Part shown: piece after piece, positions 9,707-18,666 of the stretch | Position numbering within the stretch: the stretch's first letter is position 1 | How the letters are laid out: each line of letters opens with the position of its first letter | Source of the DNA: Chloroflexota bacterium | GTDB taxonomy: Bacteria > Chloroflexota > Anaerolineae > UBA1429 | Direction of reading: 5' to 3' | Assembly: GCA_012841405.1 (NCBI GenBank) | Contig: DUUT01000054.1 | Coordinates: 70,220 to 134,219, forward strand | DNA: 64,000 nt | The notes under the pieces: generated by a model | Told to the model about the DNA's origin: nothing | Database searches by the model: none | The model's input: the letters and a program-made list of their open reading frames with translations, nothing else | Program-made: the position numbers and the translations under genes

Positions 9707-10204
9707 CTAGACCGTACCCAGCCGGCGGTCGATGGCCGCAAGGACCTCCGGCCGCGCCTGATGGTTCTCCTCATAGGCGCGTACGACACGCAGCTGCTCG
9801 TCGGTCAGGTCGGGCAAGCGCACCGTGATCTCGTCCACGCTGAGAGTATCATAGTTATCGATGGGCAGCACCGGCACCTGGCGGCGGATCGGCCCCTCTT
9901 CGGCGCCCTCTGTAGAGGGTTTGACCAGATCCAACAGCGCCTTGGTGAGAGGGCCGGGATCGCGCGCTGCGTCCTGCCCGGCGGCGTACGCCGCGCGTAC
10001 CGCTGCCCGCAGTCCCCGGGCTGCCAGCACCCCGACCCCGATGCCCGTCAACAGCACCTGCTCGGCCGCCGAGCGCACGGGCTCGATGTCGATCTTGGGC
10101 ATCTTGAGATCCTCGAGTCGCGGCATCTTGATCTCGGCCTCGACGACGCGCTTTTCGCGGGGCGTCGCGTTGCCGTGTTCCATCGCTAGCTCTTCTGTGC
10201 TCAT
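9707..10204 (-). CDS. Hypothetical protein with a weak hydrophobic segment and a C-terminal LPIDNYDxLSVDEIxxRLPDLTDEQLRxVRAYEE motif
   Basis: ORF with good coding character directly upstream of and co-oriented with the ArsA-like gene. Confidence 0.7.
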   Translation of the reverse strand: MSTEELAMEHGNATPREKRVVEAEIKMPRLEDLKMPKIDIEPVRSAAEQVLLTGIGVGVLAARGLRAAVRAAYAAGQDAARDPGPLTKALLDLVKPSTEGAEEGPIRRQVPVLPIDNYDTLSVDEITVRLPDLTDEQLRVVRAYEENHQARPEVLAAIDRRLGTV

Positions 10205-10360
10205 GACAAGCTCCTTTCAACCGCTCTCGTCGGTACAACCTATTATACGCACCGGACAGCGGTGGGTTGCATTTGGCGATCGGTCGTGGCGTGTCCCGCC
10301 GTGGACGCCGCGGGCCGACTGCTGCCGGGGTCACTAGGCAAACACCACTGGTGCTCGTCG

Positions 10361-10390
10361 GTTGTGGGGGTGGTGCAAACGTGCTACAAT
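10361..10390 (+). promoter_or_regulatory. Putative sigma70 promoter (TTGTGG-18-TACAAT, extended -10 TGC)
   Basis: Hexamers read directly upstream of the 10455 CDS. Confidence 0.45.
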
Positions 10391-10454
10391 CACACGGCCC
10401 GCGGCGGTGCGAGATGGCCGTGTGGCCATGCAGCGGAGTGTTGTGAGGAGTGGT

Positions 10455-11819
10455 ATGGCGGGGGAATCTCCCGAGCAGCTCAGTGAACGCGAGCTCGAGC
10501 TGCTGACGCTGGTGTCGACTGGCGCAACCAACCAACAGATCGCCCACGAGCTGACGATCAGCGTCAATACGGTCAAGGCGCACCTGCGCAACATCTTTGC
10601 CAAGCTGAACGTAGAATCGCGCACCGAAGCGACGCTTCTGGCCATCCAGCAGGGCCTCATCCAGGTGAACACGCCGGATACGGCGGATGCGACCGAGGGA
10701 GCCAGCGCCTCCGACGCCGGAGTTGAGCCGCAGCCTCCCGCTCCACCGGAACCGATCCCCATGGTGGGGGCGCTGCGCGTCGGCCAGGGAGTGGCCCTGC
10801 TGGCGGCCCTCGCGCTCGTGCTGGCGAGCATCGTCTGGCCGGCCGCGCGAGCCAGCACGTCGGCCACCGACAGCCGCTTTATCGATATGCCCCGCGCACA
10901 AACGGTGAGCCGCGAGACGGCGACGGCGTCGCGCTGGCGCAACGGCGCCCAGATGCCCGTCGCGGCGGGCCGCTTTGCGCAGACCGCCATGAGCGGCACG
11001 ATCTATACCATCGGCGGGCTCACCGAGCAGGGCTGGAGCACCGCCACGAGCGCCTACGACCCGGAGGGCGATCACTGGAGTCGTGAGGCCGCCAAACCCA
11101 CCGGTGTTGCCAACGTAGGCGCCGCCGCCGTGGGGGGGCTCATCTTTGTCCCCGGCGGGCTCGACGCCTCGGGCACGGTGCGAGACATCGTCGAGGCCTA
11201 TGATCCGGCCGCTGATGCCTGGAGCACGCGGCGTCCGATGCCCGCGCCGCGATGCTCGTACGCCATCGCTCCCGTAGAGGATGGATTTCTCGTCATCGGC
11301 GGATGGGACGGGCAGCAGTACGTGGACACGGTTTTCTACTATGACGTGGCCGCCGATCGCTGGGAAGAGCGCCCGCCCCTGGCCATCGCGCGCGGGCACG
11401 CCGCCGCGGCGGCGTGGAACGGCAAGGTGTACGTCGTTGGTGGGTTCGATGGGACCACCGAGTATGGCCTGCTCGAGTCGTTCGATCCGGCGCTGGCCCG
11501 TGAGGGTGAGGACCCCTGGCGTACCCATATGCCCATGAGCGTTGGCCGCGCCGATCATGCGGTGGCCGCCATCGATGGGATGCTGTACGTGGTGGGAGGG
11601 GCCGGCAATGGGCGCGCGGCCTACAACGAGAGCTATGACATCGCCAACGATGTCTGGTCCACCTTTGACAGCCCACTCGCATCGCGATGGACCAACCTGG
11701 GGCTGTCGGCACTGACGGCGCGCGGCGGGGCGTTTCTGTACGCCATGGGCGGCTGGAGCGACGAATACCTCGGCGCCGTGCGCATCTACCAGGCGTCCTA
11801 CCGTCTCTTCCTTCCTTAG
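10455..11819 (+). CDS. LuxR-type HTH, transmembrane segment, Kelch-repeat protein
   Basis: LSERELELLTLVSTGATNQQIAHELTISVNTVKAHLRNIFAKLNV (LuxR HTH), hydrophobic VGQGVALLAALALVLASIVW, then repeated GG/YDP-W kelch motifs. ATG 10455 has GAGGAG upstream. Confidence 0.85.
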   Translation: MAGESPEQLSERELELLTLVSTGATNQQIAHELTISVNTVKAHLRNIFAKLNVESRTEATLLAIQQGLIQVNTPDTADATEGASASDAGVEPQPPAPPEPIPMVGALRVGQGVALLAALALVLASIVWPAARASTSATDSRFIDMPRAQTVSRETATASRWRNGAQMPVAAGRFAQTAMSGTIYTIGGLTEQGWSTATSAYDPEGDHWSREAAKPTGVANVGAAAVGGLIFVPGGLDASGTVRDIVEAYDPAADAWSTRRPMPAPRCSYAIAPVEDGFLVIGGWDGQQYVDTVFYYDVAADRWEERPPLAIARGHAAAAAWNGKVYVVGGFDGTTEYGLLESFDPALAREGEDPWRTHMPMSVGRADHAVAAIDGMLYVVGGAGNGRAAYNESYDIANDVWSTFDSPLASRWTNLGLSALTARGGAFLYAMGGWSDEYLGAVRIYQASYRLFLP

Positions 11820-11981
11820 GCGGGATGGGGGGGGGATCTGGACGCGGGTACAACGAGCGCAGGCGCATCCTGGTGCTGGCGGGAAGGCCTCCGGAAGGTG
11901 CCGGTAGGCGAGCCTCTACGAGGCCGGGCTTGCCACAGCCCAGCGGTTTGACGCTGGGGTGGCATGGAATCGGGGGGTACG

Positions 11982-12428
11982 ATGGCAGAAGAGGGATCTC
12001 ACTATAGCGCCACCGCAACCTGGGTGAATGGGCTGCAGTTCGTCGCCCAGGCCCACCTGTCGGGAGTGGCCGCCGTGCTGGATGGCGCGCCGGAGGTCGG
12101 GGGCACTGGCGCCGGCATGCGCCCCCTCGAGGCGCTGCTGGTCAGCCTGATCACGTGTACGGCCATGGACGTCATCTCGATCCTGCGTAAGAAGCGCGAG
12201 CGCGTCACCGGGTTCAAGGTGCACGCGCGCGGTGATCGCCAGGATGAGCATCCACGCGTCTTTACCGACATCGAGATCGAGTTTGTGGTGCGCGGGTACG
12301 GGATCTCGGAGACTGCCGTGGCCCGCGCCATCGAGCTGTCACAGACCAAGTACTGCAGCGTGACCAACTCGCTCAAGGCACACATTACCTACACCTACCG
12401 CATCGAGACGGAAGAGCCGCCATCATAG
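11982..12428 (+). CDS. OsmC family protein
   Basis: PLEALLVSLITCTAMDVISILRKKR ... IELSQTKYCSVTNSL: OsmC-like pattern. Confidence 0.8.
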   Translation: MAEEGSHYSATATWVNGLQFVAQAHLSGVAAVLDGAPEVGGTGAGMRPLEALLVSLITCTAMDVISILRKKRERVTGFKVHARGDRQDEHPRVFTDIEIEFVVRGYGISETAVARAIELSQTKYCSVTNSLKAHITYTYRIETEEPPS

Positions 12429-12553
12429 CGACAGCGCTCTGTCGAGGGCAACCCGTGGGGCGCGACAGGGCTGGGCTGATGCCGTGGCGCCCGCGGTGCG
12501 TTTCTGAGGATCGCGGGGTGCCGCAAGGTGGCCGAAAGGATGAGCAGGGCGTG

Positions 12554-13984
12554 ATGAGCGATACGGCGGATACACACCAACCGTTTGACATCGTCATCAT
12601 CGGTGGGGGGCCAGGCGGGTACGTGGCGGCCATACGGGCTGCGCAGCTGGGGGGGCGCGTGGCCCTGGTGGAGCGCGACGCCCTCGGTGGCACCTGCCTG
12701 AATCGTGGCTGCATCCCGGCCAAAGCCATGGTGCGCGACGCCGAGCTGTTTCGCGACATCGTGGGGGGCCAGTTCGGCGTGGTGGTGGACGGCGCTCGCG
12801 TCGATTACCCCAAACTGGTGGCGCGACGCCGTGCGGTGGTACGCACCGTCATTGATGGCGTCTCCCGGTTGATGAAGTCGCACCGCATCGCGGTGTATCG
12901 GGGGCATGGCCGCATCCTGGCGCCCGATCGCGTGCGCGTCAGTGGCGATGACGGCGTTCAGGAGCTCGCCACCCGGGCCATCATCGTCGCGACGGGCGCG
13001 GTATCGCAGCGCCTGCCGATCCCGGGGCACGACCTCCCTGGGGTGGTCACCTCTGATGAGTTGCTCGAACTGGAGGAGCAGCCCCGGCGCCTGGTGGTGG
13101 TCGGTGGCAGCGTCGTGGGCGTCGAGTTTGCCTGCATCTACCGAGCGCTGGGCAGCGAGGTAACCCTCCTCGAGATGGAGCGGTTCCTGCGAACCGTCGA
13201 CTCGGGCCTGGCGCAGCGCCTGCGCGTCAGCATGGGGCGCCAGGGTATCGACATCCAGCTCGGTGCCAGGGCGCACGAGATCACCCACGGTGAGAACGGC
13301 CTCCTCCAGGTGCACTATGAGCGCTCGGGCAAGCCCGGAGTGGCCGAGGGGGATGCGGTGCTCCTGGCTACCGGCCGCACTCCGCTCGTCGAGGGGGTAG
13401 GTCTCGAGGATGCCGGCGTGCGCCTGCGCGGGCCGGGCATCGAGGTGAACGCCTACCTCGAGACGAGCGTCCCCGGCATCTATGCCATTGGCGATGTTCT
13501 TGCGGGCTATATGACGGCGCATGTCGCCTCACGTGAGGGCGTCGTGGCTGTAGAGAACATTCTCACCGCGCACAAGCAACCCATGGATTACCACGTAGTG
13601 CCGGACGCCGTATTCAGCATCCCCGAGATTGGTGGCGTGGGGTTGACGGAGGATGAGGCCAAGCGCCAGGGACTCGCCTACCGCGTCACCCGCTTCCCCT
13701 TCAGTGCCAACGGCCGTGCTCAGGCATTGGGCGAGCCGGAGGGGCAGGTGCGCATGATCTGCGAGGTAGACGACGACGGCACGGCCGGCCGGGTGCTGGG
13801 GGTGCACGTCATGGGGCCACGCGCTGCAGATCTGCTGGCCGAGGCGGCCATCGCCATGCGCCTGGGCGCTACCGCTCGGGACATTGCCGAGACGCTTCAC
13901 CAGCATCCCACGCTGTCAGAGGTGCTCATGGAGGCCGCTCTGGCGCAGGGAGATGGCGCGATCCACTACGATCGGGTGCGCTGA
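12554..13984 (+). CDS. lpdA: Dihydrolipoyl dehydrogenase
   Basis: FDIVIIGGGPGGYVAAIRAAQLGGRVALVERDALGGTCLNRGCIPAKAMV (GGTCLNRGCIP redox motif); C-terminal HQHPTLSEVLMEAA. Confidence 0.9.
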   Translation: MSDTADTHQPFDIVIIGGGPGGYVAAIRAAQLGGRVALVERDALGGTCLNRGCIPAKAMVRDAELFRDIVGGQFGVVVDGARVDYPKLVARRRAVVRTVIDGVSRLMKSHRIAVYRGHGRILAPDRVRVSGDDGVQELATRAIIVATGAVSQRLPIPGHDLPGVVTSDELLELEEQPRRLVVVGGSVVGVEFACIYRALGSEVTLLEMERFLRTVDSGLAQRLRVSMGRQGIDIQLGARAHEITHGENGLLQVHYERSGKPGVAEGDAVLLATGRTPLVEGVGLEDAGVRLRGPGIEVNAYLETSVPGIYAIGDVLAGYMTAHVASREGVVAVENILTAHKQPMDYHVVPDAVFSIPEIGGVGLTEDEAKRQGLAYRVTRFPFSANGRAQALGEPEGQVRMICEVDDDGTAGRVLGVHVMGPRAADLLAEAAIAMRLGATARDIAETLHQHPTLSEVLMEAALAQGDGAIHYDRVR

Positions 13985-14024
13985 TCGCGTGCGGACGGCG
14001 CATTGAGGGATAGGTGAGGGCCAC

Positions 14025-14315
14025 GTGGCGATTGTGATTGGGCTGTGCACGGTGGATCTCGAGTTTCCGGAGAGCGGCTCACTCAAGACGAAGCGGCAGA
14101 CGCTCCAGTCGGTCCTGGCACGGGTGCGGCAGCAGTTCAACGTGTCTATCGCCGAGGTGGGGCACCAGGATAGCTGGCAACTGGCAACGGTGGCGATGAC
14201 GTGCGTCTCGACGGACGCCGCCTACATCCATGGGCTCTTTGAGCGAGCGGTGCGCTACATCGATGAGGGCCCCTTCTCCCTCGTTCTGCTGGACTACCAG
14301 ACCGAGCTGTTCTAG
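14025..14315 (+). CDS. DUF503-like small protein
   Basis: IGLCTVDLEFPESGSLKTKRQTLQSVLARVRQQFNVSIAEVGHQDSWQLATVAM: DUF503 pattern. Confidence 0.8.
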   Translation: MAIVIGLCTVDLEFPESGSLKTKRQTLQSVLARVRQQFNVSIAEVGHQDSWQLATVAMTCVSTDAAYIHGLFERAVRYIDEGPFSLVLLDYQTELF

Positions 14316-14333
14316 CGGCGGCCGGAGGTTGCC

Positions 14334-14654
14334 ATGACCCTCGAGAATCTGGCCATCGCCCGGGATTGGGCAATCATCATCCTCGCCGCGCAGGCGATCG
14401 TCTTTGTGGCCCTGGGGGCATTCATCGCCTGGCAGACGCGTCGCGCCATGCGTCGCGCTGGCCCCAAGGTGACGCACGGGTTGCGCACCGCCCGGCAGGC
14501 GACGATCCGCGCCTCCGAGACGGCGCAGCGGGGTGTGCTGACCGCAGCACGCCCCTTTGTCGCGGCCACGAGCGCCATGGCTGGCGTGCGGGCGGGGTGG
14601 GCGGCGTGGCGACACAGCTCCCGATCGCTTCGCAGCGTCTTTCGGAGGAGGTAA
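14334..14654 (+). CDS. Hypothetical single-TM protein
   Basis: N-terminal hydrophobic helix; tightly spaced with its neighbours. Confidence 0.55.
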   Translation: MTLENLAIARDWAIIILAAQAIVFVALGAFIAWQTRRAMRRAGPKVTHGLRTARQATIRASETAQRGVLTAARPFVAATSAMAGVRAGWAAWRHSSRSLRSVFRRR

Positions 14655-14656
14655 GC

Positions 14657-14869
14657 GTGCGAGAAGAAGCGCGTGTAATCGTCGTCGGAGCGGTGCTGGG
14701 CGCCCTCCTGGGAGCTGCCGGCGGATGGGCCTATCGACGCTATGGCCCGTCGGCTCGGTCAGAAGGTGCGCATCTCCCTGCCAAGGCGCGCGGCGTTGAC
14801 CGCGGGCAGCTCTTTCGGCTCGCGCTGGCGGTGCTGGCCGTGCTCCGGCAGGTTTCCGAGTTGCGTTGA
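14657..14869 (+). CDS. Small glycine-rich membrane protein (GTG start)
   Basis: VREEARVIVVGAVLGALLGAAGGWAYRR after GGAGGAGG; not listed with this start in the ORF track. Confidence 0.5.
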   Translation: MREEARVIVVGAVLGALLGAAGGWAYRRYGPSARSEGAHLPAKARGVDRGQLFRLALAVLAVLRQVSELR

Positions 14870-14894
14870 GGGCTCACTCCCTCGAGATGAGGTG

Positions 14895-14917
14895 AGGCGT
14901 GGCATTGCGCCACGCCT
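14895..14917. terminator. Hairpin AGGCGTGGC-ATTGC-GCCACGCCT
   Basis: Perfect 9-bp inverted repeat between the 14869 stop and the next promoter region; lacks a long T tract. Confidence 0.4.
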
Positions 14918-15094
14918 TGGCATTGGTATCGGGATGTGTTGGTTCGGTTGGTGGGATGTTGTGGTTCGGATGATGGCCGGTGTATAATCCGTTGTTGGTG
15001 CTGCCGGCCGTCTTGGTGGACCGACGCGCGTGCGCCGGTTATGGGTATCGTCGTTATTCTAGCGCCTAGAACGTCCACTCTGAGGAGGTACTCG

Positions 15095-15937
15095 GTGTAT
15101 CGCATCCTACACAAAGAAACCCTAACGCCGGTGACCAAGCTGTACGTCATCGAGGCGCCCGAGGTGGCCCGCAAGGCGCGCGCCGGGCAGTTCATCATCC
15201 TGCGCGTCCACGAGGAGGGGGAGCGCATCCCCCTGACCATCGCGGACTATGACCGGGAGGCGGGCACCATCACCATCGTAGTGCAAGAGATCGGCGCCTC
15301 GACGAGGTTGCTGGGCACCCTGAACGAAGGGGACTGCCTGGCGAGCTTTACCGGCCCTCTCGGGACTCCTACCGAGATCGAGACGTATGGCACCGTCGTC
15401 GTGGTCGGCGGCGGCTTGGGCATCGCTCCCATCTACCCCATCTGCCGCGCCCTGCAGGAGGCGGGGAACCACGTCATCGGCATCATCGGCGCGCGCTGCG
15501 GCGACCTCCTCTTCTGGGAGGACAAGATGCGCGGCGTGACGGATGAGCTCATCGTCTGTACCGACGATGGAAGCTATGCCCGCAAGGCGCTGGTCACCGT
15601 ACCGCTCAAGGAGCTCCTCGAGTCCGATCGCGAGATCAGTTGCGTCTGGGGCATCGGCCCGGCCATCATGATGAAGTTCGTTGCCCTCACAACCCAGCCG
15701 TTCGGCGTCAAGACGATCGTCAGCCTGAACTCGATTATGGTCGACGGGACGGGGATGTGTGGCGCGTGTCGTGTGTCCGTGGGGGGCAAGACGCGCTTTG
15801 CCTGTGTCGATGGACCCGAGTTTGACGGTCATGAGGTCGACTGGGATCTGTTGCTAACGCGGCAGCGCATCTACCTGGACCTCGAGAAACAGGCCATCGA
15901 AGCGTACGAACAGCACCTCGCCAGCGTTGAGAGCTAG
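15095..15937 (+). CDS. NfnA/SudB-like ferredoxin-NADP reductase/sulfide dehydrogenase subunit
   Basis: MYRILHKETLTPVTKLYVIEAPEVARKARAGQFIILR; C-terminal MCGACRVSVGGKTRFACVDGPEFDGHEVDWD. GTG 15095 after GAGGAGG. Confidence 0.85.
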   Translation: MYRILHKETLTPVTKLYVIEAPEVARKARAGQFIILRVHEEGERIPLTIADYDREAGTITIVVQEIGASTRLLGTLNEGDCLASFTGPLGTPTEIETYGTVVVVGGGLGIAPIYPICRALQEAGNHVIGIIGARCGDLLFWEDKMRGVTDELIVCTDDGSYARKALVTVPLKELLESDREISCVWGIGPAIMMKFVALTTQPFGVKTIVSLNSIMVDGTGMCGACRVSVGGKTRFACVDGPEFDGHEVDWDLLLTRQRIYLDLEKQAIEAYEQHLASVES

Positions 15938-15951
15938 GAGCGCAGACCATC

Positions 15952-17379
15952 ATGCCGAAAGCCAATCGTCAGGAGATCGGTCGTCAAGAGATGCCGACCC
16001 GGCCCGCCGAGGAGCGCATAAAGTGTTTCGATGAGGTGGCGCTGGGCTATACCATGGAGATGGCTGTCGCTGAGGCGAGCCGCTGTATCCAGTGCAAGAA
16101 GCCGCTGTGTATGTCCGGCTGCCCTGTGCAGGTGCGTATTCCCGATTTCATTCTCGCCGTGCGAGAGGGGCGCTTGCGTGAGGCGGCCGAGCTACTGAAG
16201 GACAAGAACAGCCTTCCCGCCATCTGTGGTCGTGTCTGCCCGCAGGAGAGCCAGTGTGAATCCAAGTGCGTCCTCGGGCGGCGCGGTGAGCCGGTGGCCA
16301 TTGGGCGCTTGGAGCGCTTTGTCGCCGATTGGGAGCGCAGCGAAGGGGTGACGGTGCCGGCCATCCCCGAGGCCACGGGCAAGCGCGTTGCCGTGATCGG
16401 CGCCGGCCCCGCCGGCCTCACCGTGGCGGGTGACCTGGCCAAGCTCGGGCACTCTGTCGAGATTCTCGAGGCGCTGCACGTCCCCGGTGGTGTGCTGATG
16501 TACGGTATTCCCGAGTTCCGCCTCCCCAAAGAGGTCGTGCGGGCCGAGGTCAACTACCTCGAGAAACTGGGCGTGCAGATACGCACGGATGTCGTGGTGG
16601 GCAAGCTGTTCACCCTCGAGGAGCTGCTGGCCAGCTATGACGCCGTGTTCCTGGGCACGGGTGCGGGCCTGCCGATGATGATGAACATCCCCGGCGAGAA
16701 CTATAACGGGGTCTACTCGGCGAACGAGCTGTTGACGCGCACCAACCTCATGAAGGGCTATCTCTTCCCCCAATGGGATACCCCCGTCAAGGTGGGCGAT
16801 CGGGTGGCCGTAGTGGGAGCCGGTAACGTGGCCATGGATGCGGCGCGCTGCGCGTTGCGCCTGGGCGCCTCTGAGGTCCACATCGTCTACCGGCGTTCGC
16901 GTGAAGAGGTCCCCGCCCGCGCCGAAGAGGTGCACCACGCCGAGGAGGAGGGGATCGTCTTTGATTTCCTCACGAATCCGGTGGAGGTGCTGGGCGACGA
17001 GAACGGCTGGGTGTGCGGTCTGCGCTGCATTCGCATGGAGCTGGGTGAGCCGGATGCCAGCGGGCGGCGCCGTCCCATCCCCATCGAGGGCTCCGAGTTC
17101 GAGATGCCGATGGATACGGTGGTGATGGCCCTCGGCACGCAGCCCAATCCGCTGGTCTTTACCGAGGCCAACGGGCTCGAGCGGTCGCGCTGGGGCACCG
17201 TCGTGGCGGATGAGCGCACGGGGCGCACCAAGATGCCTCGCGTCTGGGCGGGCGGCGATATCGTCACCGGTGCGGCCACGGTCATCAGCGCGATGGGTGC
17301 CGGCCGCATCGCCGCTACCGACATTGACGCCTACCTCAAGGACCCCTCGGGATCCTGGTGGCCCGACGGGAACGCGTAG
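15952..17379 (+). CDS. NADPH-dependent glutamate synthase small-subunit-like/NfnB flavoprotein
   Basis: CIQCKKPLCMSGCPVQVRIPDFI, CGRVCPQESQCESKCVLG, VAVIGAGPAGLTVAGDLAKLGH; follows the NfnA/SudB-like gene. Confidence 0.88.
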   Translation: MPKANRQEIGRQEMPTRPAEERIKCFDEVALGYTMEMAVAEASRCIQCKKPLCMSGCPVQVRIPDFILAVREGRLREAAELLKDKNSLPAICGRVCPQESQCESKCVLGRRGEPVAIGRLERFVADWERSEGVTVPAIPEATGKRVAVIGAGPAGLTVAGDLAKLGHSVEILEALHVPGGVLMYGIPEFRLPKEVVRAEVNYLEKLGVQIRTDVVVGKLFTLEELLASYDAVFLGTGAGLPMMMNIPGENYNGVYSANELLTRTNLMKGYLFPQWDTPVKVGDRVAVVGAGNVAMDAARCALRLGASEVHIVYRRSREEVPARAEEVHHAEEEGIVFDFLTNPVEVLGDENGWVCGLRCIRMELGEPDASGRRRPIPIEGSEFEMPMDTVVMALGTQPNPLVFTEANGLERSRWGTVVADERTGRTKMPRVWAGGDIVTGAATVISAMGAGRIAATDIDAYLKDPSGSWWPDGNA

Positions 17380-17421
17380 GAGCCGGCCCGGTCGAATCGC
17401 CGCACGGCTCGCCGTGACGGT

Positions 17422-17472
17422 CAGAGACCAGAGAGACGAGTGGGCAGCGACCGCTCCTCTCTCTGGTCTCTG
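17422..17472 (+). terminator. Hairpin cagagaccagagag...ctctctggtctctg
   Basis: Perfect 14-bp inverted repeat with 23-nt loop, 42 nt after the NfnB-like stop. Confidence 0.5.
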
Positions 17473-17539
17473 TTCTTTGCTCTCGAATGTCCGAGATTCA
17501 GCCCCCCGTAGCGCCTAGCCCTCTCTTGGACTCCTTTTC

Positions 17540-17585
17540 CGCGGCGATGCCGCCTCGCATCCAAATGCGAGGCGGCATCGCCGCG
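17540..17585. repeat. Perfect 21-bp inverted repeat with CCAA loop
   Basis: CGCGGCGATGCCGCCTCGCAT-CCAA-ATGCGAGGCGGCATCGCCGCG. Confidence 0.85.
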
Positions 17586-17590
17586 CATCC

Positions 17591-17618
17591 TTGACGCGTC
17601 ACCATGGTAGAGTAGAAT
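17591..17618 (+). promoter_or_regulatory. Putative promoter TTGACG-16-TAGAAT
   Basis: Directly between the 21-bp inverted repeat and the 17697 CDS. Confidence 0.5.
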
Positions 17619-17696
17619 GCGGGCGTTCTTTACCACGTTCCATTTTCACCGATTCGTCGGGCGTTCCGACCCCTCCCAATCGAAGGAGAAGTCTCC

Positions 17697-18026
17697 ATGG
17701 AGAAGCGGTTTCGCGTTCTACGATTTCTCGGGCTACTCTACAAGATCCTGGCTTGGATCGTGCTCGTTTTGGGTATCTTGGCGGCGATTGCTACGGTGGT
17801 CATCGGGGCCACGGCCGATGAGATGCTCACGGTGCCCGGATTGCCCGTGGTTCCCATGGTGGGCGGTCTGGGGATCCTGCTGGGCACCGTCTTTTACTTT
17901 GTGCTTCTCTATGCTGTCGGAGAGCTGATCCACCTCGGCTTGGCCATCGAAGAGAACACCCGCGAGACCGCCTACTATCTCCGTGGCGAGGCCACCATTC
18001 CCCCACCGCCAGAACCGGTGCGCTGA
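17697..18026 (+). CDS. Small two-TM hypothetical membrane protein
   Basis: MEKRFRVLRFLGLLYKILAWIVLVLGILAAIATVV; GAAGGAG upstream. Confidence 0.75.
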   Translation: MEKRFRVLRFLGLLYKILAWIVLVLGILAAIATVVIGATADEMLTVPGLPVVPMVGGLGILLGTVFYFVLLYAVGELIHLGLAIEENTRETAYYLRGEATIPPPPEPVR

Positions 18027-18078
18027 GCCGCACCCGGCGGCTCAGCATAGGTTCGGCCGCTACGGTGCCGGGCACCGC

Positions 18079-18666
18079 TCACGCGCTGGCCAGGCGGGGC
18101 TTGCAGACGATCTCGAGGACGCGCAGATCGAAAAAGTCCTGCGAGTTGGCCGCGCGGATGACGACGGCGGTGTCGGCACCGCTGCCCGTGCCAGCGATGG
18201 CCATGATCTCTTGGCCAGAGGGTACCAGGCCGGCGTCGGCCGCCATGACCGTCAGCTCACAGGCAACCTTGACCCCCTCGCAAAAGTTGCGCAGCACAAA
18301 GGCAATGATTTCGTCGAGCTGATAGGTGCCGAGCTTGCGACGCACGGCGCGCCCCACACCGCCGAGGGCGTGTTGCGCCGTGAGGATGCGGGCACCGTGG
18401 CGTTCGATCTCTTGCCGGTACTCGGGGAGAAGCTGCTGGTCGTTGGGCGCCCTAAACCCCGTCGAGTGCGACACCACGATGACCTCGAGGTCAGACATCA
18501 TCGCGGCGGCTTGCGCCCCCGTCTTGCCGGACGTCGAAGCCACCAGCACGTGCCGAATACCGAGCGCGCGGGCGCGCTCTCGGGCTAACTCCAGGGTGCT
18601 CTCCGTGTTCGCGGGACCGGTGTTGGTGAAATAGACGCACTTGGCTTCAGTACTCGACACGATCAT
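18079..18666 (-). CDS. Pyruvate-kinase alpha/beta (C-terminal) domain-like protein
   Basis: MIVSSTEAKCVYFTNTGPANTESTLELARERARALGIRHVLVASTSGKTG; AAGGAGG at the start. Confidence 0.7.
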   Translation of the reverse strand: MIVSSTEAKCVYFTNTGPANTESTLELARERARALGIRHVLVASTSGKTGAQAAAMMSDLEVIVVSHSTGFRAPNDQQLLPEYRQEIERHGARILTAQHALGGVGRAVRRKLGTYQLDEIIAFVLRNFCEGVKVACELTVMAADAGLVPSGQEIMAIAGTGSGADTAVVIRAANSQDFFDLRVLEIVCKPRLASA

